DNA of 64,000 nt. Source: Bacteroidales bacterium. Lineage in GTDB: Bacteria; Bacteroidota; Bacteroidia; Bacteroidales; Muribaculaceae. Positions 42,777 through 52,499 of this stretch are shown here, piece by piece. Each line of letters opens with the position of its first letter. Within the stretch, counting starts at the first letter, position 1. The position numbers were made by a program, and so were the translations under genes. The notes under the pieces were generated by a model. The model saw only the letters and a list, made by a program, of their open reading frames with translations. It did no database searches and was not told where the DNA came from. The stretch lies in NCBI GenBank assembly GCA_910575545.1, contig CAJTFH010000018.1, forward strand, positions 1-64,000. The letters run 5' to 3'.

Positions 42777-44725
42777 TCAACTATGCCTCCTGGACGATAG
42801 TTTATGAAATAAAGGGCTTCATTCACCAGACCTCCTGAAGTGACCAGGTCACCGTTGGCGTCAGTACGGGAATCCCCGCTCCACATAAGTCGCATATTAC
42901 CCTGAACCCCATCATATTCCGAAGGGAATACTCCGGTTGAATCCATCTGTTTCAGACCTTTTATCACAAACATACCGGTATCAAATCCGAGAATGCCCTG
43001 GGTCGGCACAGCCTCAAACATTTCCACCCCATACCATTCCTTATATCGGTTTTTCAAACCCTTAGTGGCATCATCCCGGTCATTGGCCAGATAGCGCGAA
43101 TAGATTGTGGCATCAAGGGCACAAATCTCATCGAAGCTCTCCCCTCTGAATGTAACCCATTCGGGATATCCGAATATGGTGACATTCGCCGGATTGGCGG
43201 CATTTTCCCGCAAATAAGTGATAGCTTTCACGAATTTCGCAAATTCAGTCTTTGAACCGGAATTCGGCACAAACACCACCGGCTGCTCGTCAACCTTGAG
43301 CTGCTCAAGGTCTGAATCAGCCAACGACGTATTGAAGGCTATCTCGCGATAGGCCTTGCCGTCGGTATCGAGGCGTTTCTTCAATGCGGAAGTGAATGAT
43401 TCCTTATCGGCATGGCCTGTGGATCTGCTAAGGAACACCGGCATTACACCCTCATACTTTGCCATGAATCTATCAATTGCCTTGGCATACATGTCATCAT
43501 GGGGAATATTTGTCTGGATAAGATTGCGGTAATTTTTATAACTCTCATCTTTTACGGCGAAGATATTCAACACGAGTGTCTGGTCATCTACCGTATCCAT
43601 AATCAATGCCAGCTGCGCTGCATTATCCGGTGCGACAAGCATATCAATATCAGCCATTTCCGGGCGACCCAACAGAGCACGCACCGTGTCGATACTGGCA
43701 GCCGTGTCATAAAACCTGAATTTCACAGGAGCACCACCGTCATTCCGCAGAGTGTCGGCGGCCATAAGCATCCCTTTATAGAATTCCGTGTAAAGCTGTG
43801 TCGTACGGCTCTGCTGCTCTTCATTGAGCATGAAAGGCAACATCACCGCCACAATCATCGGATCAATCTCAGAATCCTGAATCTCCGCATCCGCTTCTTC
43901 AGGTGCAGAGGGGGAATCTTCCGAACCATCTTCCTCTACATCCTCATCCGATGCTAACATCCCCATCCCCTCTGCCACGTTTTCCTCCGGTGTATCTTCG
44001 CGTAAGGATTCATCAACCCCGGCTACAGCATCAGATGTGGCAACTCCTATGGGTATATGCAATTTTTGACCGGCATTGTAGTGAAGGGGATCTATCGATT
44101 TATTGGCATCGAGAAGAGTTTCCAGCGGCACATTATAGCTGTTCGCGATAGAAAACAATGTATCACCCGGTTTGATTTCATATATCGCGAAACCTTCCCC
44201 ATCAACAGTTGCCAACTCGCCGGAAATATTGGAATCACCGCTATGATTCACCGGAGCGGAGATGTTAATAGTGTCTCCGGCCCGGAGGCCATCAGCCACA
44301 TGAGGATTAATCCTGGCCAATTCATCAGGCGACATCCCATATTTACGTGCAATACCGTAAAGGGTCTCCCCCTTCTTTACCACATGCGTGGTCACTCCTG
44401 CAGCAGCCGCGTATACCGCCCCCTCTTTACCAGCATTTTCAAACTCAGCCACCGGGAAAAACAGCCTCATCTTAGGTTTCAATCCATCTGCTGCTGAAGG
44501 ATTGTGGCGCAAGATAGCCTCGCGGGTAACCCCCAGCTTCTCCGACACTCCATAGATTGACTCTCTCGGCTGAACATCATAGTAATAGCATGAGCGCCCT
44601 TTCACTTGGGTTTTAGGCAAATCGGCCAAAGCTGCTCCAGCCAACGGCACCACGACATATCCGGCGGCTGCTACAATGGCAACTGCCATAATCCTTCTTA
44701 TATTGGCAAATCTTCTATCTTTCAT
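42764..44725 (-). CDS. Triple-LysM protein fused to a periplasmic-binding-protein-like domain
   Basis: The 653-residue protein has an N-terminal membrane anchor or signal (I-M-A-V-A-I-V-A-A-A-G-Y-V-V-V-P-L). Three LysM domains follow: about 46-92 (Y-D-V-Q-P-R-E-S-I-Y-G-V), about 112-156 (V-V-K-K-G-E-T-L-Y-G-I-A) and about 180-228 (Y-E-I-K-P-G-D-T-L-F-S-I-A). An acidic linker (about 235-285) leads to a type 1 periplasmic-binding fold (about 290-650) like those of branched-chain amino acid receptors. LysM binds peptidoglycan; the second domain may sense a ligand or have lost ligand binding. It overlaps the barrel gene downstream. Confidence 0.88.
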   Translation of the reverse strand: MKDRRFANIRRIMAVAIVAAAGYVVVPLAGAALADLPKTQVKGRSCYYYDVQPRESIYGVSEKLGVTREAILRHNPSAADGLKPKMRLFFPVAEFENAGKEGAVYAAAAGVTTHVVKKGETLYGIARKYGMSPDELARINPHVADGLRAGDTINISAPVNHSGDSNISGELATVDGEGFAIYEIKPGDTLFSIANSYNVPLETLLDANKSIDPLHYNAGQKLHIPIGVATSDAVAGVDESLREDTPEENVAEGMGMLASDEDVEEDGSEDSPSAPEEADAEIQDSEIDPMIVAVMLPFMLNEEQQSRTTQLYTEFYKGMLMAADTLRNDGGAPVKFRFYDTAASIDTVRALLGRPEMADIDMLVAPDNAAQLALIMDTVDDQTLVLNIFAVKDESYKNYRNLIQTNIPHDDMYAKAIDRFMAKYEGVMPVFLSRSTGHADKESFTSALKKRLDTDGKAYREIAFNTSLADSDLEQLKVDEQPVVFVPNSGSKTEFAKFVKAITYLRENAANPANVTIFGYPEWVTFRGESFDEICALDATIYSRYLANDRDDATKGLKNRYKEWYGVEMFEAVPTQGILGFDTGMFVIKGLKQMDSTGVFPSEYDGVQGNMRLMWSGDSRTDANGDLVTSGGLVNEALYFINYRPGGIVEWEN

Positions 44726-44805
44726 TTCCCGAAACGTTCAAACATCTGCCGGTCAAAAAACATATCACCGGCCACGCCATGCAGGCGTTCTTTTATAATA
44801 TCTTA

Positions 44806-44813
44806 CAAAGATA
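44806..44813 (-). promoter_or_regulatory. -7 element of the LysM-barrel-protease promoter
   Basis: TATCTTTG on the minus strand matches TAnnTTTG; a GTTG about 20 bp upstream is a partial -33. The leader would be about 74 nt. Confidence 0.55.
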
Positions 44814-44845
44814 GCACCTTTCAACAAATCTCGCAACCCCACAAA

Positions 44846-44894
44846 AAGAGGGTGTTGCAAAACCCTATAAATTGGAGTTCTGCAACACCCTCTT
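44846..44894 (-). terminator. Intrinsic terminator of the manA-ROK kinase transcript
   Basis: Perfect 14-bp arms AAGAGGGTGTTGCA (44846-44859) and TGCAACACCCTCTT (44881-44894), read on the minus strand, are followed by TTTTTGTG. It begins 20 bp after the kinase stop. The GAGGGTGTTGCA stem recalls the GAGGGTGTGTCA ends of the dispersed repeat. Confidence 0.85.
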
Positions 44895-44913
44895 GATTTT
44901 TATCTATAAACGG

Positions 44914-46023
44914 TTATCCTGCCGTAGTGGCATCAAGCTGGCTGAGGGCATACGTATAAGCTCCGATAGAAATGGCCTTTGATGCACCCAGTTTAGAGAT
45001 GCACACACCGGTGCGCTTCATCGGATCATATGTCACTGTCTTATCAGAACCGTAGACTTTCAGCTCACGGGCCTCACCCTTGGCAAACATCTCGAACTCT
45101 TGCTCGTTATCAAGATCGAACACTTTCATCTGCACACGCTGCAGCTGTTCGCCGTTAATCGTGTGGATATCAGAGCGTAGCTGCTTAAGTAGAGAGGGCA
45201 TTATATATTTTGCCGCTCCAGTCAGACCGCCTCCTATAACAATCAGAGAGTCAGTAAGGGTCACAGCAGTTGCCATAGCATCACCTGCAGCCTCACCGAA
45301 CAGGCGGAAACTTTCAAGAGCCGCCTCACGGTTTCCATCCTTAACACCATCTGCAATCTCGCATATGTCTTTAGGGGTGATTGCCGCATCTGAAGACCCT
45401 GCCAAACGGTTATATTCACGGGTAATAGCACGGATTGCTGCATAGTCTTCAACCATCACATCATGGTTATTTTTCGACGGAAGGCAGAATGTCTCGATAC
45501 AGGCATTGTTTCCAAGATTCAGTTTGCCGTCAATGACTTCACCTATACCGAGGCCTGTCCCGAATGTATAACCAAGGATATTTTTGTAATGTTTCTTATA
45601 GCCTAAATCAGACACCCGTTTATTTATTTCGGGGAGCGCTCCGGCCATAGCTTCGCCAAAAGCGAAAAGGTCGCCATCGTTATTTATAAACACCGGCAAG
45701 CCGAACTTTTCTTCGAGGAACGGCCCAAGAGCCACCCCGTCGCGGAAACTCGGGAAGTTTGGCAGGAAACCGCCCACAATGCCGTTAGGATAATCGGCAG
45801 GGCCAGGAAATGCAAACGATATGGCCACAGGTTTTTCATCAAGCAGGTCGATAATTGTCTTGAACCCGTTGACCATCGACTGAAGGCACAGGTCAAGATT
45901 ATCGGCACGCGACGGAATTGTCACCGGGTCAACAATAAACTCACAGCCTTTCATGGCGCCGAACACCAGATTGGTGCCACCGGCATCAAGCGTAATAACA
46001 ATTCGGTTATCGAAATGATACAT
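44914..46023 (-). CDS. ROK-family sugar kinase (probable manno/glucokinase)
   Basis: The 369-residue cytoplasmic kinase has the N-terminal ATP-binding D-A-G-G-T-N-L-V-F-G (near 13-22), a substrate segment with F-A-F-P-G-P-A-D-Y near 70, the catalytic Asp in I-N-N-D-G-D near 112 and a second nucleotide motif I-V-I-G-G-G-L-T-G-A near 262. The classic ROK zinc cluster (CxCGxxGC) is not evident. Being 19 bp downstream of manA and next to an N-glycan PUL, it most likely phosphorylates mannose released from glycans, with glucose as an alternative. Confidence 0.85.
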   Translation of the reverse strand: MYHFDNRIVITLDAGGTNLVFGAMKGCEFIVDPVTIPSRADNLDLCLQSMVNGFKTIIDLLDEKPVAISFAFPGPADYPNGIVGGFLPNFPSFRDGVALGPFLEEKFGLPVFINNDGDLFAFGEAMAGALPEINKRVSDLGYKKHYKNILGYTFGTGLGIGEVIDGKLNLGNNACIETFCLPSKNNHDVMVEDYAAIRAITREYNRLAGSSDAAITPKDICEIADGVKDGNREAALESFRLFGEAAGDAMATAVTLTDSLIVIGGGLTGAAKYIMPSLLKQLRSDIHTINGEQLQRVQMKVFDLDNEQEFEMFAKGEARELKVYGSDKTVTYDPMKRTGVCISKLGASKAISIGAYTYALSQLDATTAG

Positions 46024-46042
46024 GTGTTTTATATTTGGGTAT

Positions 46043-47011
46043 TTACTTTATATACACGGTGACCGCTTCACCATCTCCGGCAAGCACAACATAGGGCATA
46101 GATGCCGGAACAAGCAGCGTCTGACCCTGCGGCAACGGGAACTCCTCCCCTTCGGGCGAGACCGCCTTAAGATTACCTTTAGTTGCAATCAAAACGGTGA
46201 ATGAATTGCGTGCGGCCAAATCGAGCTGGAAGCGTTTGTCAACATTAACCAATGTTGTGGTGAAATAGCGGCAGTCTTCAACCATTGCTTCCTCTCCAGG
46301 TGCAGCATTCACATTCTTCACCTCCTGAGCCGTATCGGCATAATTGATGGCTTCAACACTTTCGTCGACATGCAACTGACGCAGATTCCCCTGGGCATCG
46401 CGGCGGTTATAGTCATATATGCGGTAGGTTATGTCGCTTGCTTCCTGGATTTCAAGCACAAAGTTCCCTTCACCGATGGCGTGCACACGACCGGCAGGCA
46501 GGAAGAACACATCTCCCGGTTTGGTATAATATTTCTTCAAGGCATCAACAATAGTGCTGTCAGCCACCATCCGGCGGAATTTCTCAGGATTCATATCCTG
46601 GGAGAATCCTGCGTAAAGATATGCAGTTGATGTCGGAAGTACCGAATACCACATTTCAGTCTTGCCCAAGGAATCATGGCGTTTCCCCGCAAGCGCATCA
46701 TCGGGATGCACCTGAATCGACAGATCCTGTGTCGAATCAATAAACTTGATAAGCAACGGGAATTTATCGCCATATCGTTCATATAGTTTTTCACCCATTA
46801 TTTCTTTACCATGCGAGGCAAGCAGCTGTGGCAAAGTTTCACCTTTAAACAAACCATCTGCCACTACCGATTCATGACCGGGCATCGGGCTGAGTTCCCA
46901 TGATTCACCCACATGATCGCCTTGCGAAGCTATTCCTTTGAATTCGGCTATGCGTTTTCCACCCCAAAGCACCGATTTGAAAATCGGCTCAAATCTAAAA
47001 ATAGGAAGCAT
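46043..47011 (-). CDS. manA: Mannose-6-phosphate isomerase, class I
   Basis: The enzyme interconverts mannose-6-phosphate and fructose-6-phosphate. The 322-residue cupin shows P-L-L-I-K-F-I-D-S-T-Q-D-L-S-I-Q-V-H-P-D-D in two parts near 85-105 (zinc ligands Gln and His), the T-E-M-W-Y segment, and F-F-L-P-A-G-R-V-H-A-I-G-E-G near 172-185. These match the short Bacillus-type class I isomerases. It lies between the PUL and the ROK kinase, all on the minus strand, and would link mannose capture to glycolysis. It has its own -7 element. Confidence 0.94.
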   Translation of the reverse strand: MLPIFRFEPIFKSVLWGGKRIAEFKGIASQGDHVGESWELSPMPGHESVVADGLFKGETLPQLLASHGKEIMGEKLYERYGDKFPLLIKFIDSTQDLSIQVHPDDALAGKRHDSLGKTEMWYSVLPTSTAYLYAGFSQDMNPEKFRRMVADSTIVDALKKYYTKPGDVFFLPAGRVHAIGEGNFVLEIQEASDITYRIYDYNRRDAQGNLRQLHVDESVEAINYADTAQEVKNVNAAPGEEAMVEDCRYFTTTLVNVDKRFQLDLAARNSFTVLIATKGNLKAVSPEGEEFPLPQGQTLLVPASMPYVVLAGDGEAVTVYIK

Positions 47012-47072
47012 ATCAAAAATTTAATTTATTACATATATACGGAATAACACCCCCGACAACCGTTTCCACTGA

Positions 47073-47080
47073 CAAAGTTA
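47073..47080 (-). promoter_or_regulatory. -7 element of the manA promoter, flanked by an inverted repeat
   Basis: TAACTTTG on the minus strand matches TAnnTTTG. It is bracketed by ATAACACCCCC (47044-47054) and GGAGGTGTTAT (47097-47107), inverted repeats matching at 10 of 11 positions. Confidence 0.5.
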
Positions 47081-47160
47081 GTGAAAAAAGATGAATGGAG
47101 GTGTTATCGCGCACTATTTACTTGAGTAGAGTGTCTTGTTTAACACGTTTCAGTTTTGAT

Positions 47161-48645
47161 TTATTTCCAATCAGCCGGATAGTATATCCCGTCATATTGC
47201 AAATCGGCATTATAAAACGCTTTAGCCGTCAAACCGAGATTCTTTATAATCGACTCTGTGAGCCTCATTGCAGGATTGTTATAGAAATTGAAAATCATCA
47301 ATGCCCCGTAGCCCTGCTCACGCATTCCGGTTAAAGAAAACATGTCATTATACACCAGCACTTTATCGCCTCGGTCAGTCGTAAAGCCGGGCATCCAGCG
47401 GGCTTTATACCAGTCGGCATCGATGCAGTTCCACGAACCGGTCCCTGCCTGATCCTGGCGGAGACCGGGATAAGTATCAACAGGATTGGCTTCGTCGCAA
47501 TAGTCGTTCAACACATAGTCGAAGAACTCACCCGGCTGCTTCCCTTCAATAGGAACACCATAGTATAACTGATCCCACTTGTATGAAAGCACAAGACGTT
47601 CAGGCTGGGCCATCTTTATATCATAGGCCATACGCGAGGCAGCTTCATAAGACTTTTTCTGGAAGAGAGGATTATCTGTCGATGCGGCCTGGTCATATTT
47701 AGTCCATTCGTCATCAAGGAAAACCCCATCGAGCTGATAGGCATCGCAGATCTGTTTCACTTCACGGGCGAATTCTTTAGACGCACCCGGAGTGAGCGTG
47801 GATATACCCGACATGTCGTGGTTGCCCATCACACCGAGAATAACCTTTATGCCTCGATCCTGCAACGGTTTGATATACTTGTCGCGGTTATCAAGGATAG
47901 CCTGCACATTCTCATTGCGGCTTACATACACACGGCCTGTCTGGTCGTTATAATTGATGTTCGCCGAGAAAAGCACAACCATGTCAAACAGCTGCTTGCC
48001 TGAATCTTTCAGCGTAAAGCCCATCACATTAAGGGGGTTATGGTCGTTAACCTCTACAACTGCTATCATTTTCATGCCCGGAGTGCCATTATATGTCTTG
48101 TCAGCACCTGGATATTTCGACGTGTCGCGAAGAAGCACAACAACAGAATTAAGCCCTCCGACTGTTTGCCCGTTGGAAACGGTAAACGACAACGGCAACG
48201 CATAAATCCGGTCAGGGTTCAAATCTCCGGAACCGTTCACTGTCACTGCGAGCGGCGACGACTTCAACGCCCCCGCCTCGAAAGAGGCCACACCGTCGTT
48301 GGCAAATACCACCATATCGGATTTTACAGCCTCATAATCGGTTGCATTGGCAGCATTATAAGCCGTCAGCACATCTGCGTCATAGTTGAATGTGACCGAG
48401 CAATTACCCTGTATCGCCTTAGATGTGCGTGCATAGAGGTTGAATGTGCCTGAACCGGAAAAAGTGAACATTGAACCATCACTTTGGCCGATTGCATCCG
48501 TCACATAGACAACATTGCCGTCCGGAGCACCGATTACGCCCGTATCTGCACCGCCGACAATCAAATCGTCGTTATCGCACGAAGCTAAAGCCACCGTTGC
48601 CGAGAGGCAGAAAAGCGTGCGGAAGAAAATTTTATTATATTTCAT
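47161..48645 (-). CDS. GH18 endo-beta-N-acetylglucosaminidase-like lipoprotein (BT3987-like)
   Basis: The 494-residue protein has a lipoprotein signal (A-L-A-S-C, Cys23), an N-terminal DUF1735 beta domain (about 45-175) and a GH18 TIM barrel (about 195-490). The GH18 signature is seen as D306-G-V-F-L-D311-D312-E313, so the catalytic acid Glu313 and its assisting Asp are present. In Bacteroides thetaiotaomicron the homologous BT3987 releases high-mannose N-glycans from glycoproteins at the cell surface. It is last of five PUL genes, in the same order as in BT3983-BT3987. Specificity is inferred from this synteny. Confidence 0.85.
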   Translation of the reverse strand: MKYNKIFFRTLFCLSATVALASCDNDDLIVGGADTGVIGAPDGNVVYVTDAIGQSDGSMFTFSGSGTFNLYARTSKAIQGNCSVTFNYDADVLTAYNAANATDYEAVKSDMVVFANDGVASFEAGALKSSPLAVTVNGSGDLNPDRIYALPLSFTVSNGQTVGGLNSVVVLLRDTSKYPGADKTYNGTPGMKMIAVVEVNDHNPLNVMGFTLKDSGKQLFDMVVLFSANINYNDQTGRVYVSRNENVQAILDNRDKYIKPLQDRGIKVILGVMGNHDMSGISTLTPGASKEFAREVKQICDAYQLDGVFLDDEWTKYDQAASTDNPLFQKKSYEAASRMAYDIKMAQPERLVLSYKWDQLYYGVPIEGKQPGEFFDYVLNDYCDEANPVDTYPGLRQDQAGTGSWNCIDADWYKARWMPGFTTDRGDKVLVYNDMFSLTGMREQGYGALMIFNFYNNPAMRLTESIIKNLGLTAKAFYNADLQYDGIYYPADWK

Positions 48646-48667
48646 TTCTTAGAGTATGTTTGAATTG

Positions 48668-49843
48668 TCAATTTTTCGCCGGTAGAGACACCTGCACCCA
48701 TTCAGGGGCTTTCTCACATGAAAGGTCATAGCCGCTGGCATAATCTTTAAACACTTTGCCTGCCCCTTCATCCAATTTCCAATAGGCAACCAGTCCCCGG
48801 GAATCGTCAGGTACTGAATAGAAGTGATAGGGAGCGTTAATCTCATCCTGCGTCAAGATACGGTTCCATACACGCAATTCCGACATGCAGCCATCGAAAT
48901 AACGGTTCGCATCATAGGAATAACCCACATAGAATCCGCGCGGCCCGTCGGTTATATCGCCGGAAGCGGTGTTCCAGCTGAACGGCCCTCGGTAGGCCGA
49001 GACCTGTGTGCTCCCTTTCTTGATGCCGTTGAAATAAACGTTGGTTTCGCCGGTGGCAGTGTCAAACGTCAGTGTCAGGAAAGTCCATTTGCCGGTCTCA
49101 AACTGCCATGCCGGGTCAGTAACGTTACCGTCGTTAGGAGCGGCAAGCTGAAGCTGGTTGGCCGGAATGCCGACATCACCGATACGAACCAGAACCTGCC
49201 CCTCGATACCCATTACAGTGGCCAGGGTATTGGGGAAATTATCGGGATTCACAAGAGCCTCAACCGTCACCTGCGAAAGGTTTTCCAACCCTACAGCCTG
49301 ATTGCCATCAAGGAATGTTGCATAATTCTTGCTCATATTGGCTACAACATTGATTATCGACGCCTCCTTGATAAGGAAGTAGAACGTGTTGTTGCTGAGC
49401 ACTCCGAAAGGAGCCGAGACAATACCCACGGGAAGCACATAGAGCTTGCTGACATCAAGGTTCTCAAGATTTTCGAATTTGACCTCCACCTGGTTTGAGG
49501 TAGTGCCTCCGACAGGAATCACACCGGTCGGTTCGGGAATCGAATAGAACTCTGCAGGGAGCAGTTCAGCATCCATCGAATAGATGCTGTTGTAGTCTGC
49601 CACCTTAGAAGAAACGACCCCGAAAGTGACATTAACTGCCGAGCCCTCATTCTTGGCCATTCCGGCCTGCACATACCCAACGGCATCTGTCGTGTTGCTT
49701 TTAACAAAGACAGTGGTAACCGGATTTGTGGCCGTCAGATACACTGTATTGTCGAAATTCTCCATGTCCTCCTGACAGGAAGCCAAAGCCACTCCTGCAA
49801 TCAAAGCCATGGGAAGATATTTTGATAATTTCATTATTTTCAT
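48668..49843 (-). CDS. Surface lipoprotein with DUF1735 and LamG domains (PUL glycan-binding protein)
   Basis: The 391-residue lipoprotein (lipobox A-L-A-S-C, Cys23) has an N-terminal DUF1735 domain (about 30-160) and a concanavalin-like LamG/laminin_G_3 domain (about 170-385), with F-E-T-G-K-W-T-F-L-T-L-T-F-D near 245 and L-V-A-Y-W-K-L-D-E-G-A-G near 355. No catalytic signature is present, so it probably binds glycan or glycoprotein at the cell surface. It lies 22 bp upstream of the GH18 gene. Confidence 0.85.
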   Translation of the reverse strand: MKIMKLSKYLPMALIAGVALASCQEDMENFDNTVYLTATNPVTTVFVKSNTTDAVGYVQAGMAKNEGSAVNVTFGVVSSKVADYNSIYSMDAELLPAEFYSIPEPTGVIPVGGTTSNQVEVKFENLENLDVSKLYVLPVGIVSAPFGVLSNNTFYFLIKEASIINVVANMSKNYATFLDGNQAVGLENLSQVTVEALVNPDNFPNTLATVMGIEGQVLVRIGDVGIPANQLQLAAPNDGNVTDPAWQFETGKWTFLTLTFDTATGETNVYFNGIKKGSTQVSAYRGPFSWNTASGDITDGPRGFYVGYSYDANRYFDGCMSELRVWNRILTQDEINAPYHFYSVPDDSRGLVAYWKLDEGAGKVFKDYASGYDLSCEKAPEWVQVSLPAKN

Positions 49844-49871
49844 GTTTTAAAGATGACAAAAACGGTTACAC

Positions 49872-50879
49872 TCATTTCGCAGCCGGATTAAGAATCTGGA
49901 TTGCCGTGCGACACACTTTGTAGGTAAAATTAGGGTCGTAATAATCGTCGGCAAGGTTAGTCAGCCCCAAAGCGCAGACATCAGCGCCACGCGCCCATTC
50001 CGCAGCCTTCCAGCTTGAATAACTGTCGCCCCATTTGCCAACCGAAGCCTGATTTGCATCGAGCACCGGCAACGCTGCCATAACAGCGAACTTATCAGCA
50101 GACACCCCTTCAACTTTATTTCGGTCAATTATATAACCGAATTCCGTTGTGTTAGTGGCAGAAAGACTTTCCGAAAGGAAAACCACTCCTGCATCCGCCA
50201 GGAAAGCGACGCCGTCGATATTGGCAGGTATGCCAATGAAGTCGAAACCCTTACCGGGATTATTGGCCACCCACGACTTTAGTGGATTCAGGAATGCTGC
50301 CTGGTCGGCCTTATAGGCATTTTGCTCATCATCGGGAAGCATGGAGAAAGCCTTTCCGTCATAAGCGGCGATTATGCGGTCGAAACCGAGAATCCCTGCA
50401 TAGCTGTAAGCGATGTTTAGGCTGTCGGCAAGGAATGCGCCCCATTCGGGAGCCGGGTTTTCAGGTGTGGCTAATTCCTGCTTGGAAGTCCAGACCTTCT
50501 TTATTGTGGCATAATCAACAGTATAGGCCATCTGCATACCTGTGTCGGAACGTTTTTTCTCCATCTCAGCCTTCAATTCATTGCTGACGAGATGAGGATT
50601 GGCGAGCACCAGCACGTCGATGCTGTCGGGCACTGCCGACACATGGTGGGCCTGCGAAGAAAACGACGCCTTATTGTCATACCACGCATAGACCTTCTTA
50701 TGCCCGTTCTTGCGGTAGGCCCGCAGGTTTTCAAGATATTTGGCATATCCTTCAGGGTCTTTTTGAGTGACATCCTCAAACTTTACCCCCACCGATTCCG
50801 GCTCAGTCCAGTCGTCGCATGAGGTGACGGCCACACCTACGGTAAAAGCCATTATGCCATATTTCAGAATATTTTTCAT
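49872..50879 (-). CDS. GH18-like surface lipoprotein, probably non-catalytic
   Basis: The 335-residue lipoprotein (lipobox V-T-S-C, Cys21) has a GH18-like barrel. At the expected DxxDxDxE position it reads G-F-D-R-I-I-A-A-Y-D-G-K, without the catalytic Glu, so it is likely a glycan-binding relative rather than an enzyme. Comparable GH18-like proteins accompany the endoglycosidase in N-glycan PULs. It lies between susD and the LamG lipoprotein gene, with spacings of about 30 bp. Confidence 0.8.
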   Translation of the reverse strand: MKNILKYGIMAFTVGVAVTSCDDWTEPESVGVKFEDVTQKDPEGYAKYLENLRAYRKNGHKKVYAWYDNKASFSSQAHHVSAVPDSIDVLVLANPHLVSNELKAEMEKKRSDTGMQMAYTVDYATIKKVWTSKQELATPENPAPEWGAFLADSLNIAYSYAGILGFDRIIAAYDGKAFSMLPDDEQNAYKADQAAFLNPLKSWVANNPGKGFDFIGIPANIDGVAFLADAGVVFLSESLSATNTTEFGYIIDRNKVEGVSADKFAVMAALPVLDANQASVGKWGDSYSSWKAAEWARGADVCALGLTNLADDYYDPNFTYKVCRTAIQILNPAAK

Positions 50880-50915
50880 TTTCGGTTTATTCCTTAATGT
50901 AGTTAAAGTTATGGT

Positions 50916-52487
50916 TTATCGTGCCCACCACATCTTAGTGGCCATGTTATCGGGACCGCCCAAGAGGTTGTTGACCGCTGAAGTCACGTTATAGGAGTTG
51001 TTGGTGTATTCCTCCTGAGGATAAGGCATACGCTGAGGGCCTTTGTTGCTGTCTACCACGCCCCCTGAACCGTTATATTCAACCGGAATCAGTTTTGGAT
51101 AGCCTGTGCGGCGCAATTCTGCCCAGGCCTCGTTGCCATTATAGTAGAGCGCAATCCATTTCTGGGTTATGATACGCTCGAGCTTGGTTTCAGAATTGGC
51201 GGAATCATCCCATTTGATGGTAATATCAGAAAGCGCCCCGTTATAGGGATTCTGTTCGGTCGGGTCAACATAAGCCTGCGGACGTGCGGTGGAATTCTGC
51301 ATATATGCTTCAGCACCGGCAACTCCCCACTGCTCGAAACTGAGAGCGATACCACTGTTGTAGAAATCGGCTGCATTGCCACCCATGTCAAAGTTATGTA
51401 TAGCAGCTCCCTCTGCGCGGAGGAATGCCACTTCTGAGGCTGTCATCCAGATTAACGGGTCGTTTGCTTTCACACCCACACCTGAGAAACTGAAGCCCCA
51501 AGATTTGTTGAAGGTTTCCCAACCGCGTCGCAGACCCACATAATCGATGCCGTCGAAAGTCGATTTCAGGAAATAAGCCTCACGGCGAGGATCATCATAA
51601 CCGTTCATATAGCAGATGATATCGGCAGCGGCATGGGTATCGCCACCGGTTTCGGAACCTGAGCTGTTATACATCACTGCGGTATAGAGAGGGTTGGTCA
51701 GAGTGCTGAAATATTTCCATGTAGCATTATCTGCATTGCTTTCTATCACACCACCTTTTATGGCCTCTTCTGCCATCTGCCGCGACAGTTTCCTGTCGAC
51801 AAACGACACTCGCATGGCCAGACGCAATTTCAATGAATTGGCGAATTTAACCCACTTGTTGATATCACCGCCATAGACATAATCGCCCATCGGCGAAAGA
51901 GCCGAACCACGGTGGGTATCGAGGGTTTCAATGGCTTCGGAAAGTTCCGTGAAGAACTCATTATAGACATCTTTCTGACTGTCATAAGGCACAGCAAGAT
52001 CGGTGGTCTCCCCTATGGCTGAATACGGGATAGGGCCATAAGTGTCGGTCACACGGCTCATTGCTGCAATTTTTATAACCGTTGCCACAGCATACGGAAC
52101 CGGGTCGCCGGCTTTCTCACCCAACATCTCGACTTGACCAAGGTTGGCATATAGAGTCGGTATTATGCGGTCTGACTTCATGAACACGCGGCTCCAGTCG
52201 TTGGTGGGGTTATAACGGGCGAATGAATTCTCAAAACTGCTGTTGGCATCGGAGAAATATCCACCGAGGGTGCCTCCGAGCAGAGCGTCGGTAAACTGGA
52301 TCGTATTGACGTCTGACGACATCACGCACCCTGCGATATTGTTGAGCTGCGAACTCAGAGCATAATCATCGCCGGTAAGATCACCCGGCTCATAAGGGTT
52401 TGAATTGATATCTTCATAATCACCCGTACATGCGGTTGCGGCCACTGCCAACGAGGCGATAAGAAATTTGTTTATATATTTATGCAT
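50916..52487 (-). CDS. SusD/RagB-family glycan-binding lipoprotein
   Basis: The 523-residue lipoprotein (lipobox A-A-T-A-C, Cys20) is a SusD-like protein of the SusD-like_2 subtype, recognisable by tetratricopeptide-type helices, D-Y-E-D-I-N-S-N-P-Y after the Cys, Y-G-P-I-P-Y-S near 173 and the C-terminal R-M-P-Y-P-Q-E-E segment. It caps its SusC partner at the outer membrane and delivers the glycan. It starts 12 bp after susC. Confidence 0.93.
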   Translation of the reverse strand: MHKYINKFLIASLAVAATACTGDYEDINSNPYEPGDLTGDDYALSSQLNNIAGCVMSSDVNTIQFTDALLGGTLGGYFSDANSSFENSFARYNPTNDWSRVFMKSDRIIPTLYANLGQVEMLGEKAGDPVPYAVATVIKIAAMSRVTDTYGPIPYSAIGETTDLAVPYDSQKDVYNEFFTELSEAIETLDTHRGSALSPMGDYVYGGDINKWVKFANSLKLRLAMRVSFVDRKLSRQMAEEAIKGGVIESNADNATWKYFSTLTNPLYTAVMYNSSGSETGGDTHAAADIICYMNGYDDPRREAYFLKSTFDGIDYVGLRRGWETFNKSWGFSFSGVGVKANDPLIWMTASEVAFLRAEGAAIHNFDMGGNAADFYNSGIALSFEQWGVAGAEAYMQNSTARPQAYVDPTEQNPYNGALSDITIKWDDSANSETKLERIITQKWIALYYNGNEAWAELRRTGYPKLIPVEYNGSGGVVDSNKGPQRMPYPQEEYTNNSYNVTSAVNNLLGGPDNMATKMWWAR

Positions 52488-52499
52488 TGTCAGGCAGAT

